Source: Proteles cristata cristata
Taxonomy: Eukaryota > Chordata > Mammalia > Carnivora > Hyaenidae
Length of the DNA stretch: 64,000 nt
Reading direction: 5' to 3'
NCBI GenBank assembly: GCA_017311185.1
Contig: JAESUZ010000960.1
Location: 496,001-560,000, forward strand
The notes beneath the pieces were generated by a model. That model did not search any database. It had not been told where the DNA came from and saw nothing but the letters and a program-made list of their open reading frames with translations. Positions 47,600 through 57,734 of this stretch are shown one piece after another. The first letter of the stretch is position 1. Each line of letters opens with the position of its first letter. The translations under genes were made by a program, and so were the position numbers.

Positions 47600-49260
47600 A
47601 ATGTGTGTTGATCAGTTACCTTGGCTCTTCTTTTCTGTGAAGTCCTATGGCATGTGGACTTTTGTCTGTCTTCATGTCTATACTTTCTCTGAAATGAAAA
47701 AAATATATATATTTTTCTCTTCCTTTCCTTTTGATTAAAAAAATCCTCCTCCTGCCCAACTCCTTTTTTTCTTAAGGTTATACCCACTGTGTTACACTCT
47801 TGTGTTTCTTCCAGTTTATTCTTCACTTGGGATCTTTTTAAAGTCTTTTTTTTTACTGAATTCTTCATCTTTTTATCAAAATTTAATTTTCTTCAAATTT
47901 ATTTCTTCTCTGGTGTTCCAGGGCATAGTTATGCTATTCTTTCATATTTCTTTTTATTTTAAAACTTATTTTAGCCCATTTGGAAATATTAGATGGCAGC
48001 TTCTCTTTTGTCTATTTTTGTTGTGATTTTATTGCCTATAGGTATAATATTCTCTTTGTTCTCTTTCTTATTCTCTTTTCTCTTATAAGACTTTGCATAG
48101 AATTTGACAGAAACCCTTTGCTGATGTTTATGCTCATGTCATATGAATTCATCTATCTGTTCAAGGGACAAGTGGCTAGAAAGTTTTTCTAGGTTTGTGG
48201 CCCTCAACTTATTTTTCTGTCCTTCTCAGAAACACTTGAATATAGGGCCTTTTACTTCAAAGACCCTCATCCTCTGAGTACTTCCTCACTTCCCTTTTTT
48301 TTTTCCCTACTGTCTCCATCGTGCTCATTTGTTATTCAACCCTTAGCAGATTCTTCTAAGAGTAGGGTTTTGATTTGGAAAGAAGCTTCGATAACAAAGA
48401 ATACATATTGTCTAGATGACTCCAGTATGACTTTTTTTCCTTTTCCCTCTCCCATTCCAAGTTATGATTGCTATTTTTACACTGGATTGCCAGGCTATGA
48501 GAAAAACACCTACAGATGAATTAAGTATTTCTAGTTCTCAGTGCTTTAAGAAGCCCTGCTGCCTTCCTTTGAGTCCTTCCATAAACTTATCAATATGACA
48601 GAGGTTCTGTAGCTGTTACAAAATGCAGGGAGACTGCTGCTGCATAGTGGAAATTAGAAGGATCCAGTCTGGAAATTTAGGGATTCAGGGAATGGTACTT
48701 AGTGCATCATATTCAGCACTAGGAAACAATAAAAAAATGACAACTCTACTGAGATAGATCTTTTGACAATGATAATTTAGATAACCTCAAGATGATACAG
48801 AATATACAATTAAATAAGAAGACGAATTTGGGTGCTAGTAGAAGATGAGGGAACATAGAATGTGGTACGGAAGAAAAAAAATCCAAACGTTATCAAAGAT
48901 AGAGGTATATTGTGTTATCACAATAGTGATTATAATTGCTATTTTAAGTTAATTACACGTTATTCTTCCTCCCTTTGTGCTGTTGCCTTCTATGAAGAGT
49001 ATGATGGTGGCTAATAACAGTTTAGTTTCTGAATGGTATGTAAAATAACATCATCCCACAGCAAAAGGGCAGGTGGCAGGAATTCATTTCTCCTGTATTT
49101 GAGGTGTGAGTTTCCTCTTCTAACTGAAGGACATGATTAGATACTAAAAAGCTGAGTGGCATACTTTGCCGGTTATTCTTCATTTACTCCCCACCTGTGT
49201 TCCACATTCCATTCTCTGTATTTTTCTGAGTTGTTCTTTCTATCAAAAAAGTCTGACCTC
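47600..49260. other. Mixed DNA, no confident assignment
   Basis: T-rich in its first half and more mixed after about 48200. No repeat family or exon can be named. The open frames at 47596-47868 (minus, Lys-rich) and 47980-48192 (plus) lack recognised motifs. Confidence 0.35.
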
Positions 49261-49275
49261 AAAACAAAACAAAAC

Positions 49276-49500
49276 AGGTATGTCTGGGTAGCTAAGTAGG
49301 TTGAGCGTCTGACTTCAGCTCAGGTCATGATCTCACGGTTCGTGGGTTCGAGCCCCGCATGGGGCTCTGTGTTGACAGCTAGCTCGGAGCCGGGAGCCTA
49401 TTTTGGATTCTGTGTCTCCCTCTCTCTCTGACCCTCCCCTGTTCATGCTATCTCTCTCTCTCTCTCTCTCTCTTTCTCTCAGAAATAAATAAAACATAAA
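49276..49500 (+). mobile_element. CAN-SINE
   Basis: Head ggtatgtctgggtagctaag is diverged; B box ggttcgagcc is intact near 49345-49354; body ctccctctctctctgaccct and tail cagaaataaataaaacat. The flanks are both (aaaac)n, so the duplication cannot be read. Confidence 0.94.
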
Positions 49501-49671
49501 AAAAATTAAACAAAACAAAAGCAAAACAAAACGAACAACAACAAAGAACCAATCAAACAAAAAAGAGTCAGACCTTCACAGTCTACTTTACAAAAGAACC
49601 CTGTTGCCAGCTCAGCATTGCTTCCCTTTTCAGTAATCACATCCAAGTTGCCTCTGTTAATTGAATGCTAC

Positions 49672-49997
49672 CTTGGTTCTGTGCACATACTATCCCTCCC
49701 ACAGTCAGTAGGAAGCCCATTTGTAAGACAGCATCTCTCACTGTTAACCCCAAATAAGAGAATATGGGCCTCAGTGAGCTTCGAAAAGATATCCTCTTGG
49801 TTCTTAGAGTCATCATTAGCCAAATCCTGTAATTTCTCTTCGCTGTATATTATTTCCTCACAGAGCAAGAACTGTACTTCCCTAAGACTTTGCTGAGACC
49901 AGATTCTAGTTATCAGCATGGAGACAATGGGGAGAGTGGGCATCTGAGTGTTTCCCAGTGAGGTACCTGCCTCACTTGAAGCAACAAACATTTGACT
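49672..49997 (-). other. Candidate internal coding exon (or exon remnant)
   Basis: On the minus strand a 3' splice site (ctttcattg-cag, ending at 49998) is followed by 326 bases with one fully open frame of 108 codons, and then a 5' splice site (ccaag-GTAGCA, GT at 49671-49670). The other two frames on this strand close within 30 codons. The translation starts SQMFVASSEAGTSLGNTQ, is acidic in its middle (EEIIYSEEKLQDLANDD) and includes five Cys. Composition is less AT-rich than the flanks. I do not recognise the protein. It could also be the inside of an old retroelement or a gene remnant. Phase would be 0 in, 2 out. Confidence 0.32.
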
Positions 49998-50003
49998 CTG
50001 CAA

Positions 50004-51045
50004 TGAAAGATGTGTATATATTGAGATTATTTTTTATTTATTTAAACTCCAAGACCCCATGTGTTAAATTGTTATCACTGCCCAACTGATCAAAACCACT
50101 TATAAATATAGTATACATTTTGATGAATAATTATTAAATATAAGTGAGATTTTATTAAAAGTGCCTAATTAAATAAGATAGATGAGAATTATCCCCAATT
50201 ATTTTAGGTATCCATAAGACTATTATGGGTTAGAACATACAGAATTTATTTTTATAAAATTATCAAAATAAGCTATTTTTAATTTATGGTGATATCAAAG
50301 ATGAAAATGCTTTTTATTCTACAGAGAAATACATAGGAAATGAAAATGTTTTATTTTTATTGGAATCATTAACTTCTTGGAACTTATTCCAATTTTAATG
50401 CCAAAGATCCTGAAGGGAACAGTATTTTTAAAAAAATGTTTTTAATCAGCTATCACCATTATGTCCCCCTTCAGTGTTTTTGAATCAAAAAAATAGAAAC
50501 AACTTGATTTTTTAAAGGATTTATGACCCAGTTATTACTCTTATTCACTTCTTAATGCAAATGCCAAGAGTCCAAATCGCCCTTTTGTTTGGGAAGTTTT
50601 ATAACATGTCAATTGGGAGACTACATTGTAAGGAGGGGGAGAAAAAAAGGATCACCACACATCCTCAACATCAGGCTTAATTTCAGACAGATGCCTTTTA
50701 GGAAAGAATATATTTGGGAATGAGTTCTGGACATTGGTTCTCTCTGCGCATAGGAAAAATGCCATGCATTTTTGTTTTATACAACCCAGCTTGATGAGTG
50801 CTGTACTATTCCTTCCTTGGAATTTCTTATAGATTGTGCATTGAGAAATCTAACTGGTCCTATTTTTCTTTTGAAATACACATGCCCTCCACACACATGA
50901 TAATTCTTTTTCTATATTTGTTAATTATTTCTTAGATTATAAATTTTAGAGACAATATTCAGCTATGCTTTTATTTCATTAGTAGAGCCATGTGACTTAT
51001 TAATATACCTAATGTATACTGATTGAATCTTGATTAATAAGAGGT
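50004..51045. other. Single-copy DNA
   Basis: No repeat or further exon-like segment recognised. Confidence 0.4.
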
Positions 51046-51048
51046 ATT

Positions 51049-51262
51049 CTGGATGGGTCCAAGTATCTACATTTGCATCCTGGTCCTGCTACTTTCTTTC
51101 TTGTGTCTAGGATTGCTCCATAACCTCTCAAAACCTCCATCTATGCATTTGTAAAACAAGCATAATAATAGCCTTTATCTCAGGTAGTTTTCTGTGAAAA
51201 TTTAATTGCTTAATACATCTAAAGTACTTACGACATGATTAGGAATATAGTCAGTGCTGAGT
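51049..51262 (+). mobile_element. MIR, nearly full length
   Basis: In order: gcatcctggtcctgctactt, ccataacctctcaaaacctc, catctatgcatttgtaaaac, agcataataatagccttta and gtgctgagtaaatgttaact. This covers the MIR core and 3' LINE-like end. Confidence 0.65.
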
Positions 51263-51796
51263 AAATGTTAACTGGTAGAATTCTTCTTAATATATACTAT
51301 ATATATCATCCCCATAATATTAGTTATAAATTGGCATCAAAATTTTTAGATAGACTTGGTACAAATTTTTATATCTTTCATCATTTTGAGTCCTTTTTAG
51401 TTGCATCCCAAATTAATACTAACATCTCTAGAGCCTGCAATTTTTGTGGTTCTAGTCTTTCATATCTGGCTTTTCTTAGAAAAGAATTTGGATTTTACAC
51501 TCCATCTTCAAATCATCAGACACTTCCACACAACTTTCTGATACATAATGGTGAATAGGATCTCTATAAACTCTGTACTCCATATAGCATCCAAGTTAAA
51601 AAAAAAAAGGGTCTTTAGCTGAATTAACTTATAAAACACAACAGGTTTCTATTTTGAGATCATTTAGAAAGGTGTTTTTTCATTTGTTTGATTGTTGCCT
51701 TTTGGGAGTTTTTTGCAAATGTAGAAGAAATTGTTATTGAACCTTCACTCATATCAGGTTGAGTTGAGGACCAGCAAGTATCCCAGATTATATCTG
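51263..51796. other. Single-copy DNA
   Basis: No repeat recognised. The 97-codon frame at 51265-51558 has no motif or splice-site support. Confidence 0.4.
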
Positions 51797-51816
51797 TCAA
51801 GAAATTTGCAAAAGAA

Positions 51817-52312
51817 GTGCTGATGCATAGAGGCACATGTACCCCAATGTTCATAGCAGCACTCTCAACAATAGCCAAAACATGGAAAGAGCCTAAGTGT
51901 CCATCAACGGAAGAATGGATCAAGAAGATATCAAGAAGATATCTATACAATGGAATACTACATGGCAATGAGAAAGAATGAAATCTGGCCATGTGTAGCA
52001 ACATAGACGGACCTTGAGGGTGTTATGCTGAATGAAATAAGTCAGGCAGAGAAGGACAGCTACCATATGTTTGCATGTATAGGAGAATTAGGAGAAACTT
52101 AACGGAGGACAGTGGGGGAGAATAAGGGGGAAAATAGTTGGGAAGAGGGAGGGAGGCAAACCATGAGAGACTCTTGAATGTGGAGAACAAACTGAGGACT
52201 GATAGGTGTGGGGAGGCAGGGAAGGGGGGTGATGGGCATGGAGGAAGGCATTTGTGGGGACGAGCACTGGGTGTTATATGGAAACCAACTTGACAATAAA
52301 CCATTACAAAAA
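51817..52312 (+). mobile_element. Young felid L1 3' end, 5'-truncated
   Basis: Near-consensus cat L1 3' sequence: catgtaccccaatgttcata, gcactctcaacaatagccaa, atactacatggcaatgagaa, gctgaatgaaataagtcagg, gagcactgggtgttatatgg and gacaataaaccattacaaaa. It has only the last 0.5 kb. Duplication aagaaatttgcaaaagaa (51799-51816) matches agaagtttgcaaaagaa (52313-52329) with one change. An 11-base tandem duplication (atcaagaagat at 51919-51940) lies inside. Confidence 0.9.
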
Positions 52313-52329
52313 AGAAGTTTGCAAAAGAA

Positions 52330-53428
52330 TAAAATCAAACTATTCAAAATTAAATCAGTAAATTAAGTATGTTTTTCTTTTGATGTTTTATAGATATATT
52401 CAATTAAATCACTTAACAATAATATTTAAAAAGATAAGTGTTATGTAGGACTCATGTAAATTTGGGGAGCTTGCTAAGAAAAAGGGAACAAAAGAGAAGC
52501 AGTCTGAGGAATCATAAAAATCATAAATCTTCACACTCATCAAGTAGATTGCTAAAAGAAGTGTAGTAAAAAAAAAAAAAAAAAAAAGAAGTGTAGTATA
52601 CTCCTGATTCCCAACAACTCAGCTGAAATGTCATTCACTTCAACATCTTTGAAAACTTAGTACAAAGTTTAAGTTTCTATCATCTTTCCTCTTCAATATA
52701 CAAGAAAAAAATAAAGCAACCATTTATTATAAAATACATTTCCAAGTATTTTACATGATTCATAGCAGACCTCTTTTTTGAAAAGCAAAAATAGCAAGCT
52801 AAGCCTTGCAGTTTCCAGTACATAAATCATCATGATAGCAATAACAAGGGGTGGGATAATGTTGACTATCTTATACAGAAAATCCTGGTATAGCTCAGTG
52901 TAGTGTGCAGAGCATTCAAATGGATTAATCACACCATTTTTATATTACTCTAAATGATGCATTCTTTTAAAAAATATTATTATTGTCCAGGCCATTTCCC
53001 TTCATAAAGTCCTTCTTCTCACAATGCTACCATAGAATCTTAGTTAAATGAAATTCCAATGGCATGATTATTTCATAAGGATATTAAGGAAATGTACCCT
53101 TGCTAAAAATCTTTAGAAAATATATGTGCCTGTGTGTTGCACTTTCCTTAAAGAATTATACCGCAAGTGTAATATTTCATAATTTTTTGGTGACCAGTTG
53201 TTTCTTCCCCCAAGTCAAAATTAGGAAAACTAGCTTGCACTGAATAGAAGAGTATTTGGTGAAAGTGAAGGAGACCACACCAAATTTATCTAATTTCCCC
53301 AGAATTGAAGAGATTTGTTTCATTTGTTTTTTGCTCCTAAAAAGATAGCTGAGAAAAACAAACACCTGAAAGGCTTTGATGTTTAGTTTTCTTCTAGAAA
53401 AGTTATTATATAGGCATACACAGATTTT
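52330..53428. other. Single-copy AT-rich DNA
   Basis: Contains the flanked poly(A) described separately (52554-52598). Otherwise no repeat or gene is recognised. Confidence 0.4.
52554..52598. repeat. Poly(A) tract flanked by a 15-bp direct repeat
   Basis: aaaagaagtgtagta occurs at 52554-52568 and again at 52584-52598, with only A residues (52569-52583) between. It looks like a target-site duplication around a bare A tail, or a 30-bp tandem duplication. Confidence 0.9.
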
Positions 53429-53481
53429 ACACACGCACACACACACACACCACAACACACACACACACCACAACACACCAT
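53429..53481. repeat. Compound (AC)n microsatellite
   Basis: Interrupted ca/ac runs with a repeated accacaac interruption, giving a higher-order period of about 20 bases. Confidence 0.95.
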
Positions 53482-53871
53482 ACGTTTGATGCTTTGCTTA
53501 CAACTTCAAAATATACTTGACCGTTTGCTTTGCTTATTTTTATTTCATATATATTACCATCTTCCTTTATTAATTATCTTTATAGGCCTCCATTGTCTAT
53601 AGAGGTGCTTCAGAAAATTTTAAGAAATAGCCCATGTCCTCTCATAAAAAACACATCTAAATTAGAATGTGCTGTATTTCTTCATTCCCTTTGATAAGAG
53701 CAGACATATACTTGTCTTCTCCCCAGTTAATAGCACACGTACAGAAAACACTTCAGAATTATGAAGTCATACACATTGTGCCATTTCCCTCAGTTTTATG
53801 AAACTTATCTCCTAAATACCTTGGGGACCCCTTTCCTGAGAAAACTTCTGTGAGCCCTGTTTCTTTCCAAT

Positions 53872-53990
53872 CAATTCTCCATAGGGCTGCCAGAGTGATT
53901 ATTCTGAAATAAAAATCTGTTCACGTCATTCCCCTACTTAAAATCATTCTGTAACCTTGCTTCTTACTTGTCCTTCCCAGACACACACAA
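53872..53990 (+). mobile_element. L2 fragment
   Basis: gctgccagagtgattattct, gaaataaaaatctgttcacg, tcattcccctacttaaaatc and attctgtaaccttgcttctt align with a conserved part of L2 in order. Confidence 0.6.
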
Positions 53991-54029
53991 AACTTAAGTC
54001 ATCAGTTTTATGAGCGGCAGTGTAGTGTT

Positions 54030-54190
54030 ATGCAGTGTTTTTCAAGCTATGCTTTATGATCTAATATTAGTGGGTCATGAAATCAATTTAGTGGGTCATG
54101 TGACCCGCAGTTTTAATAAAATAAAATTTAATAGACTATGATAGAATAGAATGGAAAATAACATAGCACACACGATCACTAAACTCATGG
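54030..54190 (+). mobile_element. hAT-type MER remnant
   Basis: cagtgtttttcaagctatgc, taatattagtgggtcatgaa, atcaatttagtgggtcatg and a run of taatagaatagaatgg-like units match a common non-autonomous hAT family. Only the left part is clear. Confidence 0.5.
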
Positions 54191-54443
54191 TAGATCTAGG
54201 GCCTTGGAGAGCAATGGTGAACCACAAAGAGCCATGGATAGACAAAATACAGAGTATTCTGTATTATCTAGAGATCATTGACCTTTAGCAGAAAAAACTG
54301 ATTGGAAGGATTTTTTTCACCCTTGGGGAGGCTGTGAATCTCTTCTATGTGTGTCAGAAAAAGTGAAGTCCATATTTGGAGATGTTTCAGTTTTCCATTG
54401 TTTCATAGAAGACCATCTCTAAAGCTTGTGGCTTAATAGCAAC

Positions 54444-54468
54444 TTATTATTATTATTATTATTATTAT
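54444..54468. repeat. (TTA)8 microsatellite
   Basis: A perfect 25-base tta run. The minus-strand frame across it (54419-54604) reads as poly-Asn and is not coding. Confidence 0.95.
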
Positions 54469-54812
54469 GGATTGAACAGGTAGTTCCTTTGTTCAAGACA
54501 GTGTCAATTAGAGTCATCAACTCAGTTGTATTCAGGTGGTTTCTAATATGTCTAGGGCCTTGGGGACTATAGGCTGGGGCTTCACATATTCTTTGATTCC
54601 TCATGGTAATTTATTTCCCATGGGTTCTCTAGGTGATTAGGTGATGTCTTTCTCTAAAATAATATGCTAGATATACTTATAACTCCTTAAAGAGTGTACA
54701 GCAAGGGTCACTTCTCCCACATTCTATTAGACAAAGCAAACAGTAAGGCCAGCTAGATGCAAAAATGGGGTGGGAGAATATACTCTTTTTCTTCATTAGA
54801 AGAGTGGCAAAG

Positions 54813-55042
54813 AGGGGTGCCTGGGTGGCTTAGTCGGTTAAGCGTCCGGCTTTCGCTTAGGTCATGATCTTGTGGTTTGTGGGTTCGAGCCCCGCGTCGG
54901 GCTCTGCGCTGACTGCCAGCTCAGAGCCTGGAGCCTATTTCAGAGTCTGTATCTCCCTCTCTCTCTGACCCTCCCCTGCTCACGCTGTTTCTCTCTCTCT
55001 CCTAGAAATAAATAAAACATTAAAAATAAAAAAAAATAAAAT
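54813..55042 (+). mobile_element. CAN-SINE, young subfamily
   Basis: Head ggggtgcctgggtggcttag, marks tttcgcttaggtcatgatct and ctgactgccagctcagagcc, tail cctagaaataaataaaacat. The duplication is short: tggcaaaga at 54805-54813 and 55043-55051. Confidence 0.96.
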
Positions 55043-55066
55043 TGGCAAAGAACTTGTGGTATTCTT

Positions 55067-55303
55067 TTTTTTTTAATGTTTGCTTATTTTTGAGAGAGAG
55101 AGAGACAGATAGACAGACAGAAACAGAGGCAGAGCATGAGCAGAGGAGGGACAGAGAGAGAAGAAGACACAGAACTGAAGGCAGGCTCTAGTCTCAGTGC
55201 TGATAGCTCAGAGCTGAATGAAGGACTCAAGATCACCAACCACAAGATCATGACCTGAGCCCAAGTTGGAAGCTTACCTGACTGAGTCACCCACACACCC
55301 CGT
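55067..55303 (-). mobile_element. CAN-SINE, older copy
   Basis: Minus-strand copy with (ga)/(gaca) block, gaagacacagaactgaaggc, cacaagatcatgacctgagc and gagtcacccacacacccc. Duplication acttgtggtattctt (55052-55066) and acctgtggcactctt (55304-55318). Confidence 0.94.
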
Positions 55304-55370
55304 ACCTGTGGCACTCTTCAATCCACACAGGTTATCAACAGAGCCCACTTTGTCAGAAACAATATGTAAG

Positions 55371-55580
55371 GGAGCCTGGGCGGTTCAGTCAGTTAGTGCC
55401 CAACTTTGGCTCAGGTCATGATCATGTGGTTCATGGATTCAAGCCCTGTGTGGGGTTCTGTTCTGAGGGCTTGGAGCCTACAGCCTGCTTTGGATTCTAT
55501 GTTTCTATCTCTTTCTGTCCCTACCCAACACACACACACTCTCTCTCCTGCCCCCCTCAAAAATAAACATTAAAAAAAAA
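55371..55580 (+). mobile_element. CAN-SINE, older copy
   Basis: Head gggagcctgggcggttcag, ctttggctcaggtcatgatc, ggattcaagccctg, then a CT run expanded as (ca)n, and tail aaaaataaacatt. Duplication aaacaatatgtaa (55357-55369) and caccaatatctaa (55582-55594). Confidence 0.93.
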
Positions 55581-55599
55581 ACCACCAATATCTAAATGT

Positions 55600-56085
55600 C
55601 TCAAATGTCTTTCATTTTTTCAAACTGGGCACCCAAGTAGACTATAAACCCAAATCCTTTTGTATTTAGGTGGAATGACAACTTCTGGCCCCTGGAGTAT
55701 GAGCAGAAACATTTGTTTCTGCAAGTAACATTTAATAAAATGTGTATGCCTTTACACTGTAGTCTTTGCTTGATCCTGGGTTGACTAGAAAGTTTCAGTG
55801 AAGGACCTAAAAGTCATAGGAGATTTTCAGCTACTAGGCTGAAAATTGACTACTTGGATCAGAAAAATGAAAGTGGGGGGGGAAAAACCTACAAACCTTT
55901 TTGGGGTTATAGAATTTAGTTGATTTTTACAGCATCTAGCATTATTTACAATGACTTACACATAAGAAAACATACTCCTTAGTGAAATTCTTATTTCAAA
56001 AGTATTTGTATGGGGTTGGTGCAGTGAGTCTGGTGTGGGACATTAAATCTATTTCTTTATGTAGATCTCAGTAAACAAAGTTTAG
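55600..56085. other. Single-copy DNA
   Basis: No repeat or gene recognised. Confidence 0.4.
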
Positions 56086-56090
56086 AACTA

Positions 56091-56285
56091 TTAGAATAAT
56101 AGTGAAAAGCACAGAACTTGGAACCAGACTAGGTTTTATTATTAGCTCTGTTACTAGTGGTGTTGTGACCTTGGGCAAGTTAGTTAACCATTCTATACCT
56201 CATTTACTCATCTGTTAGTGGGAATAAAATAGCACCTACTCTTTGAAGTTGTTTTGAGAATCAAATCCCTTAACATGTGTATGTA
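56091..56285 (+). mobile_element. MIR remnant, well kept
   Basis: agcacagaacttggaaccag, gtgaccttgggcaagttagt, taaccattctatacctcatt and tctgttagtgggaataaaat follow the MIR core and flank precisely. The strongest MIR in the window. Confidence 0.75.
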
Positions 56286-56289
56286 TTGG

Positions 56290-56770
56290 TGAAGTTCTAG
56301 AAAGAAAATAAAAACTAACCCAAGTAGAACAAGAGAGGAATTTAAGATGCAGCACTGACTACAAGTGTTGTAAGAGTTGATGGTATAAACAAGATGGTAA
56401 GATAACCCTTAGGTTAACAAAGAAAAGAAAATGTCTTTCCTAATTCAGGTGTGGTCCCTCAGGATCTGGAGCCATCTATCTGGAGTTAAGAACACAAAGG
56501 GAGGAGCTTTCAGGAAGAAACTTGGAAACCTGATGCTGGCCTTGCCCTAGACAGAGATCTTGCCAGATCAGCAAGAGAAAAAGAGGAGAGAGGTACTGAC
56601 TTTTCTTTATTTCTTGCCCTTCAATCTCCCTCCAAAGACTCCCTTGCCTGAATCTAACTAGAAACCAGTTGGCCAAAGAGGCTGGCTAATTTTCTGGGGC
56701 ATTCTCCTTAACACAGAGTAAGTAGAGCAAGAGAGGACAGGAAGTGGATCTGAGAAGAAACAAAATAGCA
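56290..56770 (+). mobile_element. Old dispersed repeat, family not named
   Basis: gcagcactgactacaagtgt, ggatctggagccatctatct, ggaaacctgatgctggcctt, aaccagttggccaaagaggc and gaagtggatctgagaagaaa resemble a mammal-wide repeat I have seen but cannot name. The minus frame at 56476-56676 is inside it. Confidence 0.45.
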
Positions 56771-57409
56771 TAACATGTAAGAGCTTAAGACTGTAAGCAA
56801 ACACTAAATAAATATTGGCTATTATATTTCCACTCTCTTTTATGTCATCCAGTAGCTCTGAATCATTTTAGTGAGTTTAAAAAGTCATGCACCTGTTAGG
56901 AACTCACATAGAATTCTTGACACAGCACTACAGGAATCTCTCTTTACCTTTACACAGTAAGTTCCTTATTAGAAAATACTAGTTTTATTCACTGGCTTGT
57001 TTTACTCAACATACAAAGCATTCTTCCATGAGTTTTTTTGTTATCAAACCAATTAATGTTGTGTTTTCGGAAACATTTCTGTTACTGACCAAATTCAGGC
57101 AATTAGCACCTTTTCTAGGTAAGGTCGTTGTTCTTGTCCCAGTGTCTCCCCATTCCACTTGCTATCATACTCTCCATTACTAAAAGCAAATATATAACCA
57201 TGACAAGCTATTATCAATATGACAAGCTAGAAAAAAGAAAATATAAAAATATGATAGGCCATTTACTTATAGGGTACTCAGATATAACTCCATTATCCAG
57301 TTTCAACCTAATTTTCCAGTTTCACGTTTTCCTTCTGTTCAAGTACAGTCTGTTCGACCACACTTAGCACAGAATACTCTTTAATGCCTTTACTCCTTCC
57401 TCTCATAAA

Positions 57410-57560
57410 ATATTCTTTCAGTAGTACTTTGCAAGCCGTCTAGTGGTGACCACTTCTCCTTCAAGATTCAATTCAACCTCTTCGGTGAAGTCCTTTTCAA
57501 TACTCCTAGGAGAAATTGTCAAGTTCTTCAATTGTAATTACTTCCATTAGAGCTGTGTAT
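57410..57560 (+). mobile_element. Possible L2 fragment
   Basis: ccacttctccttcaagattc and tcggtgaagtccttttcaat resemble L2 3' sequence. Short and weak. Confidence 0.35.
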
Positions 57561-57568
57561 TGGTTATA

Positions 57569-57732
57569 TAGCTTTCATTCTCAATCTTACCTGCACATTA
57601 GGAACATCTGGAGAATTTTAAAAAGCTTGTTTAGACCATATCCGCATCAATTATATCAGAATTCTGGGCACTGGTAATGGAATCCAGGCACCGGTAGTCT
57701 GATAATGTCAATATCAAGTTTGAATAGCACTG
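57569..57732 (+). mobile_element. MER5-like hAT remnant
   Basis: cattctcaatcttacctgca, catctggagaattttaaaaa, atcagaattctgggcactgg, ccaggcaccggtagtctgat and tgaatagcactg follow a MER5-type non-autonomous hAT transposon end to end, with both termini decayed. Confidence 0.6.
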
Positions 57733-57734
57733 TA

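Noticed and set aside
47596..47868. Lys/Arg-rich 90-codon minus frame
   Set aside because: Its composition follows from T-rich plus-strand DNA; no splice sites, motif or conservation clue.
51660..52004. 114-codon minus-strand frame
   Set aside because: It lies antisense across the young L1 3' end and its left flank, with no family match in the translation.
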